A DNA stretch of 64,000 nt from NCBI GenBank assembly GCA_027422505.1, contig JAPQWV010000727.1, positions 124,001 through 188,000 of the forward strand, read 5' to 3'. A program made the translations under genes and the position numbers. Origin of the DNA: Craterostigma plantagineum. Taxonomy: Eukaryota > Streptophyta > Magnoliopsida > Lamiales > Linderniaceae. This document shows positions 9,414 through 20,545 of this stretch, piece after piece. How positions within the stretch are numbered: position 1 is the first letter of the stretch; each line of letters opens with the position of its first letter. Under the pieces are notes generated by a model. The model was given only the letters and a program-made list of their open reading frames with translations. It did no database searches and had not been told where the DNA came from.

Positions 9414-12400
9414 GATGGCGAGCGAGGAGGACAACTCACATAAAAGTCAAGAATGGTACCTCGACACAGAGGCGAGCAACCATATGCGTGGCAATCGAGA
9501 TATGTTCGTGGAGATACAAGAAACGAAGGGAGGTCAAGTAACCTTCGGTGATGCATCCAAGGTTAAACTCGAAGGTCATGGAAGAGTGAAGATTCGGTGC
9601 AAGAATGGTCATCACAAATACATATCTAACGTCTACTACGTGCCAGAAATGAGAAGCAACATACTCAGCGTTGGGCAATTAATTGAACGAGGCTTCACGG
9701 TAATCATGAAGAATAACATGATGGAAATTAGAGACAACGACAAGCAACTTGTGGCACGGGTGAGTATGACCGAAAATCGCATGTTTAAATTAAAGATCGA
9801 ACATGTGCAGGAGAAATGTCTAAAGGTGACCGAAGATAGTGAAGTAAAGCTTTGGCATCAACGATTCGGGCATCTAAATTTCAATAGCGTGAGGGATCTA
9901 GCAAACAAGACAATTGTAAACAGCATGCCATATTTAGGAACGGCGGATGGCATGTGCGAAAGCTGCATCATTGGAAAGAATGCAAGAAATCCTTTCCCGA
10001 AGGAAACAATATTTCGAGCCAAAAGAGTCTTGGAGCTAGTTCACACGGACATATGTGGACCAATTACTCCGGAGTCGTTTAGTAAGCATCGCTATTTCCT
10101 CACATTTATTGACGATTATTCTAGGAAGACTTGGATATATTTCTTACGAGAAAAATCAGAAACTTTTGTGATGTTTAAGAAATTTAAAGTCCTAGTTGAG
10201 AATGCAAGCGGGGAGCGCATAAAAGCTATCAGATCCGACAGAGGCGGCGAATACACGTCGAAGGAGTTTCTAGCATTTTGTGAAGAAAACGGGATTCGAA
10301 GGTATCTCACGGCTCCATACTCTCCTCAACAAAACGGCGTAACGGGGAGGAAAAACAGGACGCTTCTCAATATGGTTCGTTGTATGCTGAAAAGTAAAGA
10401 AATGCCGAAGAAGTTTTGGGCAGAAGCAACTCGATGTGCTGTATACTTGCAGAACCGCTGCCCGTCAGCGAGCTTGAAGGGAAATATCACACCGCATGAA
10501 GCTTGGTGCGGCACGAAACCTTCAGTCGGGCATCTACGAACTTTTGGGTGTATAGCATACGCTCACGTCCCGGATGGTCAGAGAACGAAGCTAGATGATC
10601 GGAGTATTAGGCTCGTCTTTATCGGATATGACGAAAGGTCAAAGGCTTACAATCTTTTTAATCCTAATACTAACAAAGTTATTGTAAGTCGTGACGTACA
10701 GTTTGACGAGAATAGCTGTTGGAACTGGAAAATGGGAGGTACACACATCGAATCAGATGATGGAAGGATACCACCTCTAGTGACCAATCCATCTAACGAA
10801 GAGGAGACGACAACTGTGATCAACCAACCGGAAGATTCAGAAAACGACGATGAGCCCCTACAAGGAAGAACGAGGACCATAACAGATCTTTACCAAACAT
10901 CGAATAATATGAACCTCATATGTCTACTCGCTGATGCAGAAAATATTACATTTGAGGAAGCAACGAAGGATGAAAGGTGGAGAAAGGCGATGAAGGAAGA
11001 AATGAAGGCCATCACGAAGAACAAAACCTGGGAGCTCGCAAACTTACCAAACGGACAAAAGGCGATAGGCGTAAAGTGGATATACAAGAAGAAGCTAAAT
11101 GCTAAAGGAGAAGTGGAACGATATAAAGCAAGGCTCGTAGCAAAAGGATACAAACAAAAGGCTGGGATCGACTACGAAGAAGTGTTTGCGCCAGTTGCGA
11201 GGATGGAAACAATCCGGCTGCTAATGTCAATTGTGGCTTATAAAAAATGGGTCATATATCAAATGGACGTTAAATCGGCGTTCTTGAATGGAACAATAGA
11301 AGAAGAAGTTTACGTCGAGCAACCTCCCGGCTACAAGCAGATCGGACAAGAGGAGAAGGTGCTGAAGTTGAAGAAAGCCCTTTACGGCTTAAAGCAGGCT
11401 CCAAGAGCTTGGAACATGAGAATCGATACATATCTCAAGAACCGAGGATTTCAGCAATGCCCCTACGAACACTCTTTGTACGTGAAGGTGCGACAGGCAG
11501 ATATCTTATATGTTGTTTTATATGTAGACGATCTAGTATTTACAGGCAATAACGAAAAGATGATCGCCGAGTTCAAGTCCGAGATGAAGACTGAGTTTGA
11601 AATGAGTGACCTAGGAAAAATGTCATACTTCTTGGGCCTCGAGGTGAAACAGGAGAAAACCGGAATTTTTGTGTCACAAGAACGATACACGCTTGGGATC
11701 TTGGATAGATTTGGAATGAACGACTGCAATCCAACAAGCACACCCGTCGAGTGCGGGACAAAACTGTCCAAGTTCGACAAAGCCGAAAAGGTAGATGGAA
11801 CCATGTATCGAAGCGCTGTTGGATGCCTACGGTATTTGACGAGTACAAGGCTGGAGATCTCTTACGGAGTTGGTCTCGTAAGCCGCTACATGGAAGACCA
11901 AGCGCTACTCATTGGAAGGCCGTGAAAAGAATATTTCGATATTTAAAGAAGACGGCGTCTCATGGATTGTTCTATCCTTGGACAGACGATTTTGTAATCA
12001 CAGGATATTCTGACAGCGATTGGAGTGGAGATACGGACGACCGCAAAAGCACGACTGGATATGCATTCTTTGCTGGCAATACAGTTTTCGGTTGGGCCTC
12101 CAAGAAACAGTCGATAGTAACTTTATCGACATGCGAAGCCGAATACGTGGCGGCATCTTCATGTGTGAGTCATGCAATATGGCTACGTAGACTACTAAAA
12201 GAGGTTGGTGTGGAACAGCGAAAAGCTACCAAGATCTACGTCGACAATAAATCAGCAATTGAATTAACGAAGGGTTCACCATGAACGGAGCAAACACATT
12301 GATGTCAGGTTTCATTCAATAAGGGAGCACGTGAAAAATGATGACGTAGAGGTTGAATACGTTGCAAGCCGAGAACAAGTTGCTGATATATTAACCAAGG

Positions 12401-12471
12401 CGCTACCGTTAGAATCATTTGAAAAACTGAAGAACAAACTTGGAGTACGAGGAAAGGACAATCGAACTTAG
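9349..12471 (+). pseudogene. copia pol (protease, integrase, reverse transcriptase, RNase H), inactivated
   Basis: The domains run protease, integrase, reverse transcriptase, RNase H, the copia order. The protease motif reads DTEAS (Glu codon at 9469-9471) where the family has DTGAS or DSGAS. Integrase has the HHCC region near 9850-9980 and D,D positions ([16 protein letters not shown]). The catalytic Glu of the D,D-35-E triad is Gly (GGG at 10345-10347, in [12 protein letters not shown]). Reverse transcriptase keeps YVDD (from about 11521). A 1-bp deletion near 11900 and an indel near 12275 shift the frame within RNase H. The last stretch (EYVASREQVADILTKALPL) remains readable to a stop at 12469-12471. 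Confidence 0.93.
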
Positions 12472-12478
12472 GCAGGGA

Positions 12479-12784
12479 TGTTAGAAAAATAAGCTCTATC
12501 ATTGGCAGACAACTTTAAGATATTAAGGATGAATTTTGGGATTATTGGTTTTGGCAGACATCTTCTGATGTCGAGGAGTACTTTTAGGAATATGTTACTA
12601 GTGTGTTTTGTGCTTTATCTAGAATGGTCTATGTGGCATTATAAACCACCCATGCATGTAGTATGTTTGTAACGAGCAATGAGATAATAAAAAAACCAAG
12701 GACTCCTATGTCGTTCTCCATCTCTCACCAACTATGTTTCGTCTCCTCATTTCCAAAAACCAGAAAGATAAATATAAGTTAACA
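12479..12784 (+). repeat. 3' LTR of copia element
   Basis: It starts TGTTAGAAAAATAAGC after the purine-rich GGCAGGGA and ends TAAGTTAACA, followed by the duplication AAGAG. It is near-identical to the 5' LTR. Confidence 0.95.
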
Positions 12785-13413
12785 AAGAGCTGGTTTGACC
12801 TGAACCAATAACGATTGTCCAAATTATTACACATTGTTGTCTTCCACCAAACTATATATTATATATATATATATATATAAGAAAAAAAAGAATGAAAATG
12901 TTAACAAACCAGCTCAAACTTAGGATGAGGTTTTCCCCGACAAAAGTTCGACAAAGTCCACGTTGCATTCCTCAACATGGATGGCTTCGCCTGGGCGTTA
13001 AATTGAGCTAACAAAGGCATCAATATTTCCCAAAGCCCAAACAGCCTAACGAAACAAAGGACGAATGAGTAATATAATCACAAAAGAACGAGACAATAAA
13101 ATCAAGAAAAAGATTTTTACTTAGTAGGAATGCAGCAACATTTCTTGGCATATATATACCTGCTCTCTAACGTCGTCGCTTGAAGAGCTGAGAAGCCTCA
13201 CGAATATTGGGACAGCCCCATGATCGCCTACTTTGGTGTGATCAGAAGTTCCCGAAGCTATGTTGGTCAGTGCCCAAGCTGCCTCAAACTACACAATCAA
13301 GAAATTTTTTTAACGTATCCGTAGAAAATAGCATGCAATTGAAGATAAAAATAAGTTATCTCTAGCACGAAGCATTTACTTGAAGCTGAGGATAATCATC
13401 TCTCGCCATCTCT

Positions 13414-13929
13414 CTAAGCAGAAAAATCAGAAAACAAAAAAAACTGTGCATATTTTCCCTCTTCCTCCATTAATGGAGGTTTGAAGCTGAAGACGGAATA
13501 GTGAAAATTACTACAGATCTGGGCATATAATAGTCATTCTTATGGGTCGATTTATAGTAGGTTTTCTTTTTGTCCAAACTTTGAGATTGCTTTCTTTCAG
13601 ACTTGTTTCTCTTTTTCTTGTTTGTATTACCCGATATGGGTTGTGTCTCTATCGATTCTAACTTGTTACTGAAGAAACATGTTCTGGCTGTTAATCTATG
13701 TACGTTTTCCTTGTGAAATGAAATACCTAACTGTCCTAGGAAAAGGGAAAAACCTATGAATGAAACCATTCTTTATGGAAACGGTAGCTTGCATTAATAA
13801 TAAAGATACAGGGCTAAATAGCCCAAGGGTTTCACCGGTACATCGTCAACCGGGAGAACAAAGACTCACATAGGAGCACCAAACAATCCCACAAGGGGAA
13901 CAAACACTCCCACATGGGGAGCAAAAACT
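13414..13929. other. Non-coding region; no feature recognised
   Basis: The missing upstream importin-alpha exons are not visible here. The stretch is AT-rich to about 13800 and then has three variants of CAC(A)AAGGGGA / CACATGGGGAGCA near 13880-13925. No coding region is supported. Confidence 0.5.
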
Positions 13930-15298
13930 TGGTATGCTCAAATACTAGTAAGTGTACTAGGTCGTGCAAGTAGTAAAACGGACGAAGTCCGAGTATCAAG
14001 CAACGAATACATCTTGATTAATTCTAAGATATTAAACCTAATTATAATTTAGACTAAGAGAATTTTTATAGTTTTGATGATTTGGTAAAAAGATAAAAAC
14101 GCAAATAATAAAATAGATGCAAATAAATAAATGAGATTAAGATCAATCGACGACGAGTGACCAAGGCACATGTTCAGCACAAATAATTCCTACGTCTTCA
14201 TAAAATCTATCATATCTAACGATCATAAATCTCAGTCAAGGTAAATCTCCTAAGACAGACACTACTCGTTTCTCCCGCAATAGCGATCCTATGCGATAAA
14301 GAACCAACCCGTATATGTCTATACGATTGTAGTTTCTATGCACCGCATTCAATCTCTATGAAATTCTCCGAGCATAAACGCTTTCGGCGCTTAAGGATTC
14401 GGAAGCCGCACATACGAAATCGAATTTCATCTCTGGTGGGTTTTACGTAGTGATTTTCGATGTTTATTGTTCCAACCGGTCTAATCACTTTGTCCGTCTC
14501 ATAAACCAATCAAATAAACATGCATATGTTGAGAAGGCATTTAAACGCAAATAAGGAACACATATCTCGATTCAAACGACCAAATATGATAATAAAATAT
14601 TAATACGTAGTCATTATTCGGCCTATCATGACCTTAATCGCAAAAGAACCTAAGCTAGCATATTAATAAAATAAAAACACAAAATATTCAATGTCGACAT
14701 AATAGGAAAATAATATAAAACTTTGCTTTTCACGGAAGGAACGCCTCGCAAGCCGTCGATAATCTCTGTAGTCGTTGCGCTCTTTTTTCAGCCTTAAGTC
14801 TGCTCGCTTATTATTCGCCGCCAACCTTTTTATTTTCAGCCGTCGGTTCTCCTATTTTTCTTCCCTCAAGGCTTCTTTCGTTCCCTTTATAAAGAAAATA
14901 TCAGCCGACTTTATGCACCTATATCTCATAATTGTTTGTATATTTGAATCTTCAAAAGCATATCTTTGACCTTTTATTTCCTTGAATCTCCACATAGCAT
15001 ATTTTCGTGAATGCAAGTCTTCACTTATTCAACAAAGCAAAAGTCATATCATAACCATGGGCTTGAGTCCACTTATGGGCTTAAAAAATTAATCTAAGCC
15101 CACAAAACCATCATTGTGTATCCCAATTCTCATAAATGTGCTTAATGCGCATACTAGCTCGACTTTGATTTTTTGCTCTGATATCTCTCAAATAAAAAGT
15201 ATGTACATAAGGGTAGGAGGTCCACATGTATCCGGATAAATAGCACCTGAAAATATACGTTTTTGGGTATAAAAATAGCGTAAAATCCTAACTTATCA
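13930..15298 (-). repeat. Probable solo LTR of a Ty3/gypsy (Tat-type) element
   Basis: Read on the - strand it begins TGATAAGTTAGGATTTTACG and ends GAGCATACCA, i.e. TG...CA. It includes the block CTCGGACTTCGTCCG near its 3' end and GAAAATATACG-like sequence near its start, which I recognise as usual for LTRs of Tat/Ogre-like gypsy elements. No internal region flanks it. The adjacent 5-mers (AAACT and GAGAG) do not match, so the ends are uncertain or one flank is rearranged. Confidence 0.5.
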
Positions 15299-15374
15299 GA
15301 GAGAATGGGTCCACAAGGGACAAAAAACTGACAGAAAACAGAACACCATTATCTACGACCAAGAACAAAAGAAC

Positions 15375-16352
15375 CTATAACAGAAAAAGATTGGTCGGGT
15401 CTGCATAGGCTAGAACTTCGTCCGGGATTATCATAGCGTGTCGATCTTTCGCCGGAGTGTTTTTCTTGGCGAACTTCTCGACAATGGGGATCACGAAGTG
15501 TTCACTCGCCGGGTGGACGCGGATGCTGGTGGAGAACAGGCGGAAGTGTTTGATGAGCGCTGGGAGCCACCGCATGTAGGGTACGAAGCGGTTCTTGACT
15601 TCCTTGGCGACTTCCCGATCGCGACGTTGAATCATGGAGACGAGATCCATCCAGATGATGTCAGTGTGGTTGTACTTGCGGTTGTGTGCGATGCCAGTTA
15701 GGATGGTAAGGATTTGGTGGTTCATGCGGTCCTGGCCAGCATGCTTCTCCGACATGCATTTGTTCAGTAGTAGGTACAGTGTTCGCCAGGGTTGGGGTAG
15801 GTTGCGTGTGGTGACTTCGCTGAGAACGAGTGGGCCTTTCTTCTTCTTGTTTTCAGGTTGATAGCCCAATCTGTCGATGTCCTCGATGAGTTGTTCGTGC
15901 GTTGGTAGTGGTTCATATGGTGAGTAGACAGGGAGTTGAAGCACTTCTTGGACAATCTTGCGAGTGAGGACTATAGTTTCTTGATCGATTTCTGCGGACA
16001 TTGCTGAAGCGGCGTAGTGTGATCCAGCAATCTGCAATGTGTGCCAGAACTGTTGGAGATAGACTTGAGCTTCTGGCTCGCCATGAGTGAGGGCGTGTCG
16101 GAGGGGATTTCATTTGAGGATCTCTATGATGATGGGGGCATCGCACCGAAAGTTGTCCAAGTCTACCATGTGATTGTTTGGTATCGGGGCAGCCCATCGA
16201 CTTGTTCGGAAGACCTGCTCGATCGGTGGAACATAGGTTAGCGTATTGAGTTCGATGCGAGCGACGTCCCTTTGGATTGCTGCAGCCTCAAGTGCTTCAA
16301 GTGTTTCCTGATCTTTGTTGGTCATATATGTGCTCGACAGTAATTGTAGCAT
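15375..16352 (-). pseudogene. Short divergent Sirevirus accessory (post-pol) ORF
   Basis: Two overlapping frames (16352-16110 and 16037-15375) together match the N-terminal third of the accessory proteins of S1/S3. Shared patterns are KVYLQQFWHTL versus EVYVQQFLSTL, LPQPWRTLYLLLNKCMSEKH versus IPASWRTLFLIVNKCLSPKD, and RFVPYMRWLPALIKHF versus PVLPYLRWLPVIVQHF. A frameshift lies near 16040-16110. The C-terminal domain (NLTKP, KFSDGT motifs) is absent. Position directly after pol on the same strand is the same as in S3. Function unknown. Confidence 0.7.
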
Positions 16353-16359
16353 GATTAGT

Positions 16360-17490
16360 ACTGACTAGGTCACGAGAACATGGATATAAGTAAGTCGTGG
16401 GTGAAACAATAAAGAGAGCCTCAAATCGTAAAAAATAAAATTAAAATTACGATTAAAGGTAACTTAGAGTCCGTTTGAAATAGAGTTGTTAAGATTGAAT
16501 GATGGTAATGTGATGGCGAGTTTCAACAATTTTCGGAAATTAAACGAAATTGTTTCAACACTTAGAAAATTTTCAGGATTGAAAGTGTTCATGTGATATG
16601 AGAAAATTTTGGTAAATTTTCGCATGAACTGCAAAATTTTCGCAAGTTAAGGAATTTCACAAGTTATCAAAAATATTCGCATGTAATGGAAAATTTCGCT
16701 GATTATAACACATAGACATGCCGAGAGAAAATTTTCGCATATAGTGTAAAATTTCGCATGAAGAGTGATATGAAAGTTTCGCGGGGTGAGAAAATTTTGA
16801 AAAAGTTTGCTCAGGTGGTAAAATTTCTCGGTTTGAAATTTCTCAGTTTGACAAGTGATAAAATTTCTCGGATTGACTATTTTCTCAGGTTGAGAAGTTT
16901 GCGTGATCCGCGAAATAACAATGACATATGGGTTGAGAAATTAATGAACCACTGTAGCTGCGAAAGAATATGATCAGCACGGATCCGAGAAAAATTGAAG
17001 TTTATGGGTTGAGAAATTTTGGGTCACTGTAGTTGCAAAATAGTGAAGATGCGAAAAGATGTGATATGAAGTGAAGGGTATGAAAATTTCGCGGGGCATG
17101 ACTCACTGTAGCAGCGAAAATTTTGACGTATGGAAAAATTTTCTCGGATAAAAACTTTCGCAGGACTTTACTCACTGTAGCCGCGGAATTTTTAATGAAT
17201 GAAAAAAAATTTTCTCGGATAAAACTTTCGCAGGACTTTACGTACTGTAGCAGGGAAATTTAACGTGAGAAATATTTGGATAAAAACTTTCGCGGGGCTT
17301 CACTCACTGTAGCAGCGAAATCTATCGTTTAAAATATTTTCTCGGAACAAAAATTCTCGGTGAAGGACACGTTGCGAAAACCTATGAAACGACGCTATGA
17401 TTTTTGCCTTGGAACCACTCAAATCTTAACCAAAATGCGATAAACTGAACTCAATCGACTCGAAATGGGACGGGCAATACAGATTTGGGG
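16360..17490 (-). repeat. Repeat-rich spacer between pol and accessory ORF of S2
   Basis: It is filled with AATTTTCTCGG, AAAATTTTCGC and TTTCGCGGGG variants. From about 17085 to 17345 these form an imperfect tandem array of about 60-70 bp per unit, each unit containing CACTGTAGC(A/C)GCG followed by TTTTCTCGGATAAAA and CTTTCGC(A/G)GG. No coding sequence is seen. It occupies the same place as the CGAAAC arrays of S1 and S3 but uses a different motif. Confidence 0.7.
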
Positions 17491-17493
17491 GTT

Positions 17494-20400
17494 TCAAATG
17501 GGAATTTTATCAACATGAAAATTAAAATCTTGTAGTTGGGTTCTCATCCACAAAAGCTGTGAACAACAACTAGCGGCGGCGACATATTCTGCCTCCGTCG
17601 ACGAAGTTGAGACGCAATTTTGTTTTCGAGAAGACCAACTCACGAGTTTACCGCCCAAGAAGTGTGCAGCTCCAGAGCTGCTTTTCCCATCCATCTTGCA
17701 TCCTACGTAATCCGAGTCAGAGAATCCAACCAGTTTGAAGTCAGATTGAGTGGGGTACCACAAATCCAGATTGGGTGTTCCTTTGAGATAGCGGAGAATC
17801 CTTTTAACAGCAGTGAGATGGGATTCCTTAGGTACAGCCTGAAAACGAGCGCAGATTCCTGTCGAGAGCATGATATTCGGTCGACTAGCAGTGAGGTACA
17901 GAAGAGAGCCTATTATCCCACGATAGACGGTTTGGTCGACGGGAGCACCAGATGGGTCCGCGTCGGGTCGGCCCGAGGGAGACATGGGTGTAGCGGCAGT
18001 CTTAGCATCCTTCATTCCATATTTCTCGAGGATGTCATGGATGTATTTCGACTGGTTGATGAAGATTCCGTCGGGGAGTTGCTTTACTTGAAGACCAAGA
18101 AAGAAGTTCAGCTCGCCCATCATACTCATTTCGAATTTCTCCTTCATCAATTCTGCAAATCTTCACACAGTTGTGGTTCGGTCGATCCAAAAATGATGTC
18201 ATCGACATAAATTTGTACAATCATGATGTCCGGTCCATTCCGCTTGGTGAAGAGAGTTGTATCCAGAGATCCTTTCTTGAATCCTGACTGAACGAGGAAG
18301 TCTGAAAGGACGTCATACCAGGCTCAGGGAGCCTGTTTCAGTCCGTAGAGAGCCTTGTAGAGTCGATAAACGTGATGAGGAAACTCTTCGCTCAAGAACC
18401 CTTCAGGTTGATCAACGTACACTTCTTCTTTGAGAAATCCATTCAGAAATGCAGTCTTCACGTCCATTTGGTAGACTTTGAAGTTCTTGTGAGCAGCAAA
18501 GGCAAGAAAGATCCGTATAGCTTCGATCCTGGCAACAGGGGTGAAAGTTTCATCGTAGTCGATGCCTTCTTGTTGATTGTACCCCTTAGCCACAAGTCTT
18601 GCTTTATTGCGGATGACAACACCGTCTTCATCCTTTTTGTTCTTGAAGATCCACTTCGTGCCGCTAATGGATCTGTTGCGAGGGCGTGGTACGAGTTCCC
18701 AAACTTGTAGACGTTCGAACTGATTTATTTCCTCCTGCATTGCTATCAGCCAATCAGGATCATTGAGAGCTTCAGCTACTCGTGATGGTTCGGCTTGACT
18801 GAGATAGCAAGCGAACATACTTTCATTCACCGTGGCCGAACGTGTCGAAACACCAGATGTGGGATCCCAAATAATCTGATCCGCAGGGTGAGAGCGAGCC
18901 CAAAATGGTATATTAATCTGTGAAGAGCTAGCCGTATTTGGATCGAGTGGAGGCTCATTAGATTGGGGTCCGGTGTCCGATTGAGAGGGTTCGGCATCAG
19001 GATCAGCAATGTTCCCATGGTTGGGTAGAATGGTGTCTTCGTTGAGATTGAGATTATCCAAGTTTGGAGGGACGACATTATTGCTGATAGCCGGTGGTGT
19101 AGTTACGGTGGGCGCAGCAGTAGGTTGAGTGGTGGTGAAGGGAGTCTTGGGGACTGGATAGAAGTACTCGAAAAGCAGATCGAGATCCAGTTCACCAGTG
19201 TTGCCCTCAGATGAGGAAGTTCCCGTTGATGAGAGTTGACTTTTTGTCAATGACTGTAGAAGACCTGGTTCTGGGGTGATGTGAGCAGAAGCCATGTAGT
19301 CGCCTTCGCTTTCGTCAAAGGTGACATTTGTGCTCTCGATGACTGATCGTTTCTCCTTAAGATAGACTCTGTATGCCTTCGAGTTCAGCGAATATCCAAC
19401 AAAGATGCCTTCAAGTGCTTTTGGATACCAAGATATTGGCGATCATTGGCAAAAAACATCGGCAACCGAAGACCCTTAGATAAGATATATCTGGGATACG
19501 ACGGTTATTCAGCATCTCATATGGGGTGCGGTTGAATCTCTTGTGGATAGAAGCCCGGTTCTGCGTGTAGCAAGCCGTTTGAATAGCTTCGCCCCAAAGA
19601 GAGTGAGGAAGGCCGGATTGGATGAGGAGAGTCCTAGCTGCTTCAACTAGTGTCCTATTCTTGCGCTCAACGACACCATTCTGTTCCGGGGTCTTCACAG
19701 CTGAGAACTGCTGGGTGATGCCTTGAGTGGCATAGAAATCACTGAGCTTCTTGTTCTTAAACTCAGTTCCGTTGTCAGTTCTGATAATCCGAACCTTCTG
19801 TTGATGAAGATTTTGGGACGTAACAACAAACTCGATGATTAAATCAGGAACTTCATCCTTTGTGCGAACAAGTTTCGTCCACGTGTAGCGTGAGAAATCA
19901 TCGACAATCACAAGAATATACCGTCTTCCTCCGAGTGTGGCCGTAGGCATTGGGCCACATAGATCCATGTGTAAATGCTCGAGGAGCTTAGAGGACGGCG
20001 TTTGGAGATGTGAGACAAACGCTTCATCTTCCCTAATTCACAGGCAGAGCAGAGATGCTCCTTATGATAGGACAGCTGAGGTAGACCACTGACAAGTTTA
20101 TTCTGACGCAGTTTGTTGAGAGTCTTGAAATTGAAATGTGAAAGACGTCGGTGCCATAGATCGTTCAACTTGGGTGTAGCACGAGAGAGAAGGCACATTG
20201 GACGAGAGGTCGTAAGGTTGAGTACGTAGAGGTGAGACGTGCGCGTTCCAGAAAGAAGAGGCAGTCCCGAGGCATCGATAATGCTGCAGAGGTCAGATTC
20301 GAAGAGAACCCTCTATCCTTTGTCGCAGAAACGACCAATGCTGAAGAGATTGTAACTCAAACCCTCGACGTAAGAGATGCCCTTGATTGTCAGTTTGTCA

Positions 20401-20545
20401 TGGACGAGATCGCCAGTTCCGAGAATTGGCGCCATTTGACTGTTTTCGAAGGAGACCTTTTCCGAGATAGCGCTCGGAGAAGTTGCTCAACAACTCCTTG
20501 TTCCCTATCATGTGTGTGGAGCAACATGAGTCTAGATACCACACA
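17494..20545 (-). pseudogene. Sirevirus S2 pol (protease to RNase H), inactivated
   Basis: The domains are copia type. A protease-like motif (YLDSCCSTHM) lies at about 20500-20545. Integrase has its HHCC segment near 20030-20190 (LWHRRLSHFN, CSACELGK) and an intact triad (MDLCGPM, RTDNGTEF, TPEQNGVVERKN; 19968-19411). Reverse transcriptase ([19 protein letters not shown], 19295-18324) has a stop replacing Arg after [10 protein letters not shown] at 18324. The YVDD box (IYVDDIIFGS) is at about 18200, followed by a frameshift near 18145. RNase H (18150-17494) ends abruptly after HVDKIPI; the last ~80 codons present in S3 are missing. Several other frameshifts lie at 19400-20500. Confidence 0.88.

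Larger units (their letters stand above)
8133..12784 (+). mobile_element. Complete but defective Ty1/copia retrotransposon (4.65 kb)
   Basis: Two LTRs of about 307 bp (8133-8440, 12479-12784) both begin TGTTAG and end GTTAACA. The 5-bp target duplication AAGAG (8128-8132, 12785-12789) is perfect. The insertion splits an importin-alpha exon; removing the element and one duplication restores continuity of the armadillo coding sequence. By eye the LTRs differ at about six substitutions and one short A-run indel, roughly 98% identity. Gag and pol contain several frameshifts and altered catalytic residues, so the copy is not autonomous. It looks Tork/TNT1-like, but the lineage call is tentative. 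Confidence 0.95.
5715..13413 (-). pseudogene. Importin-alpha pseudogene (armadillo repeats), split by a copia element
   Basis: Importin-alpha is the soluble adaptor that binds nuclear localisation signals and hands cargo to importin-beta. Exons on the - strand, 5' to 3': 13413-13380 (RDDYPQLQ), 13288-13160 ([15 protein letters not shown]), 13045-12910 ([16 protein letters not shown]), 12799-12790 plus 8132-7979 ([20 protein letters not shown]), 7902-7825 (NIVTGDDFQTQ), 7625-7498 (KACWTISNITAGNKDQIQ), 6935-6808 ([15 protein letters not shown]) and 6074-5715 ([18 protein letters not shown] to the C-terminal GLEKIENLQRHDN). Introns keep GT-AG except one donor mutated to AT (7978-7977). Lesions: about 17 residues lost in the exon at 12910-13045; the copia insertion; 1-2-bp indels in the exons at 7825, 7498 and 5715 (near 5920); and an in-frame TAA in the exon at 7498. 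The N-terminal importin-beta-binding part and first armadillo repeats were not found. Confidence 0.9.
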
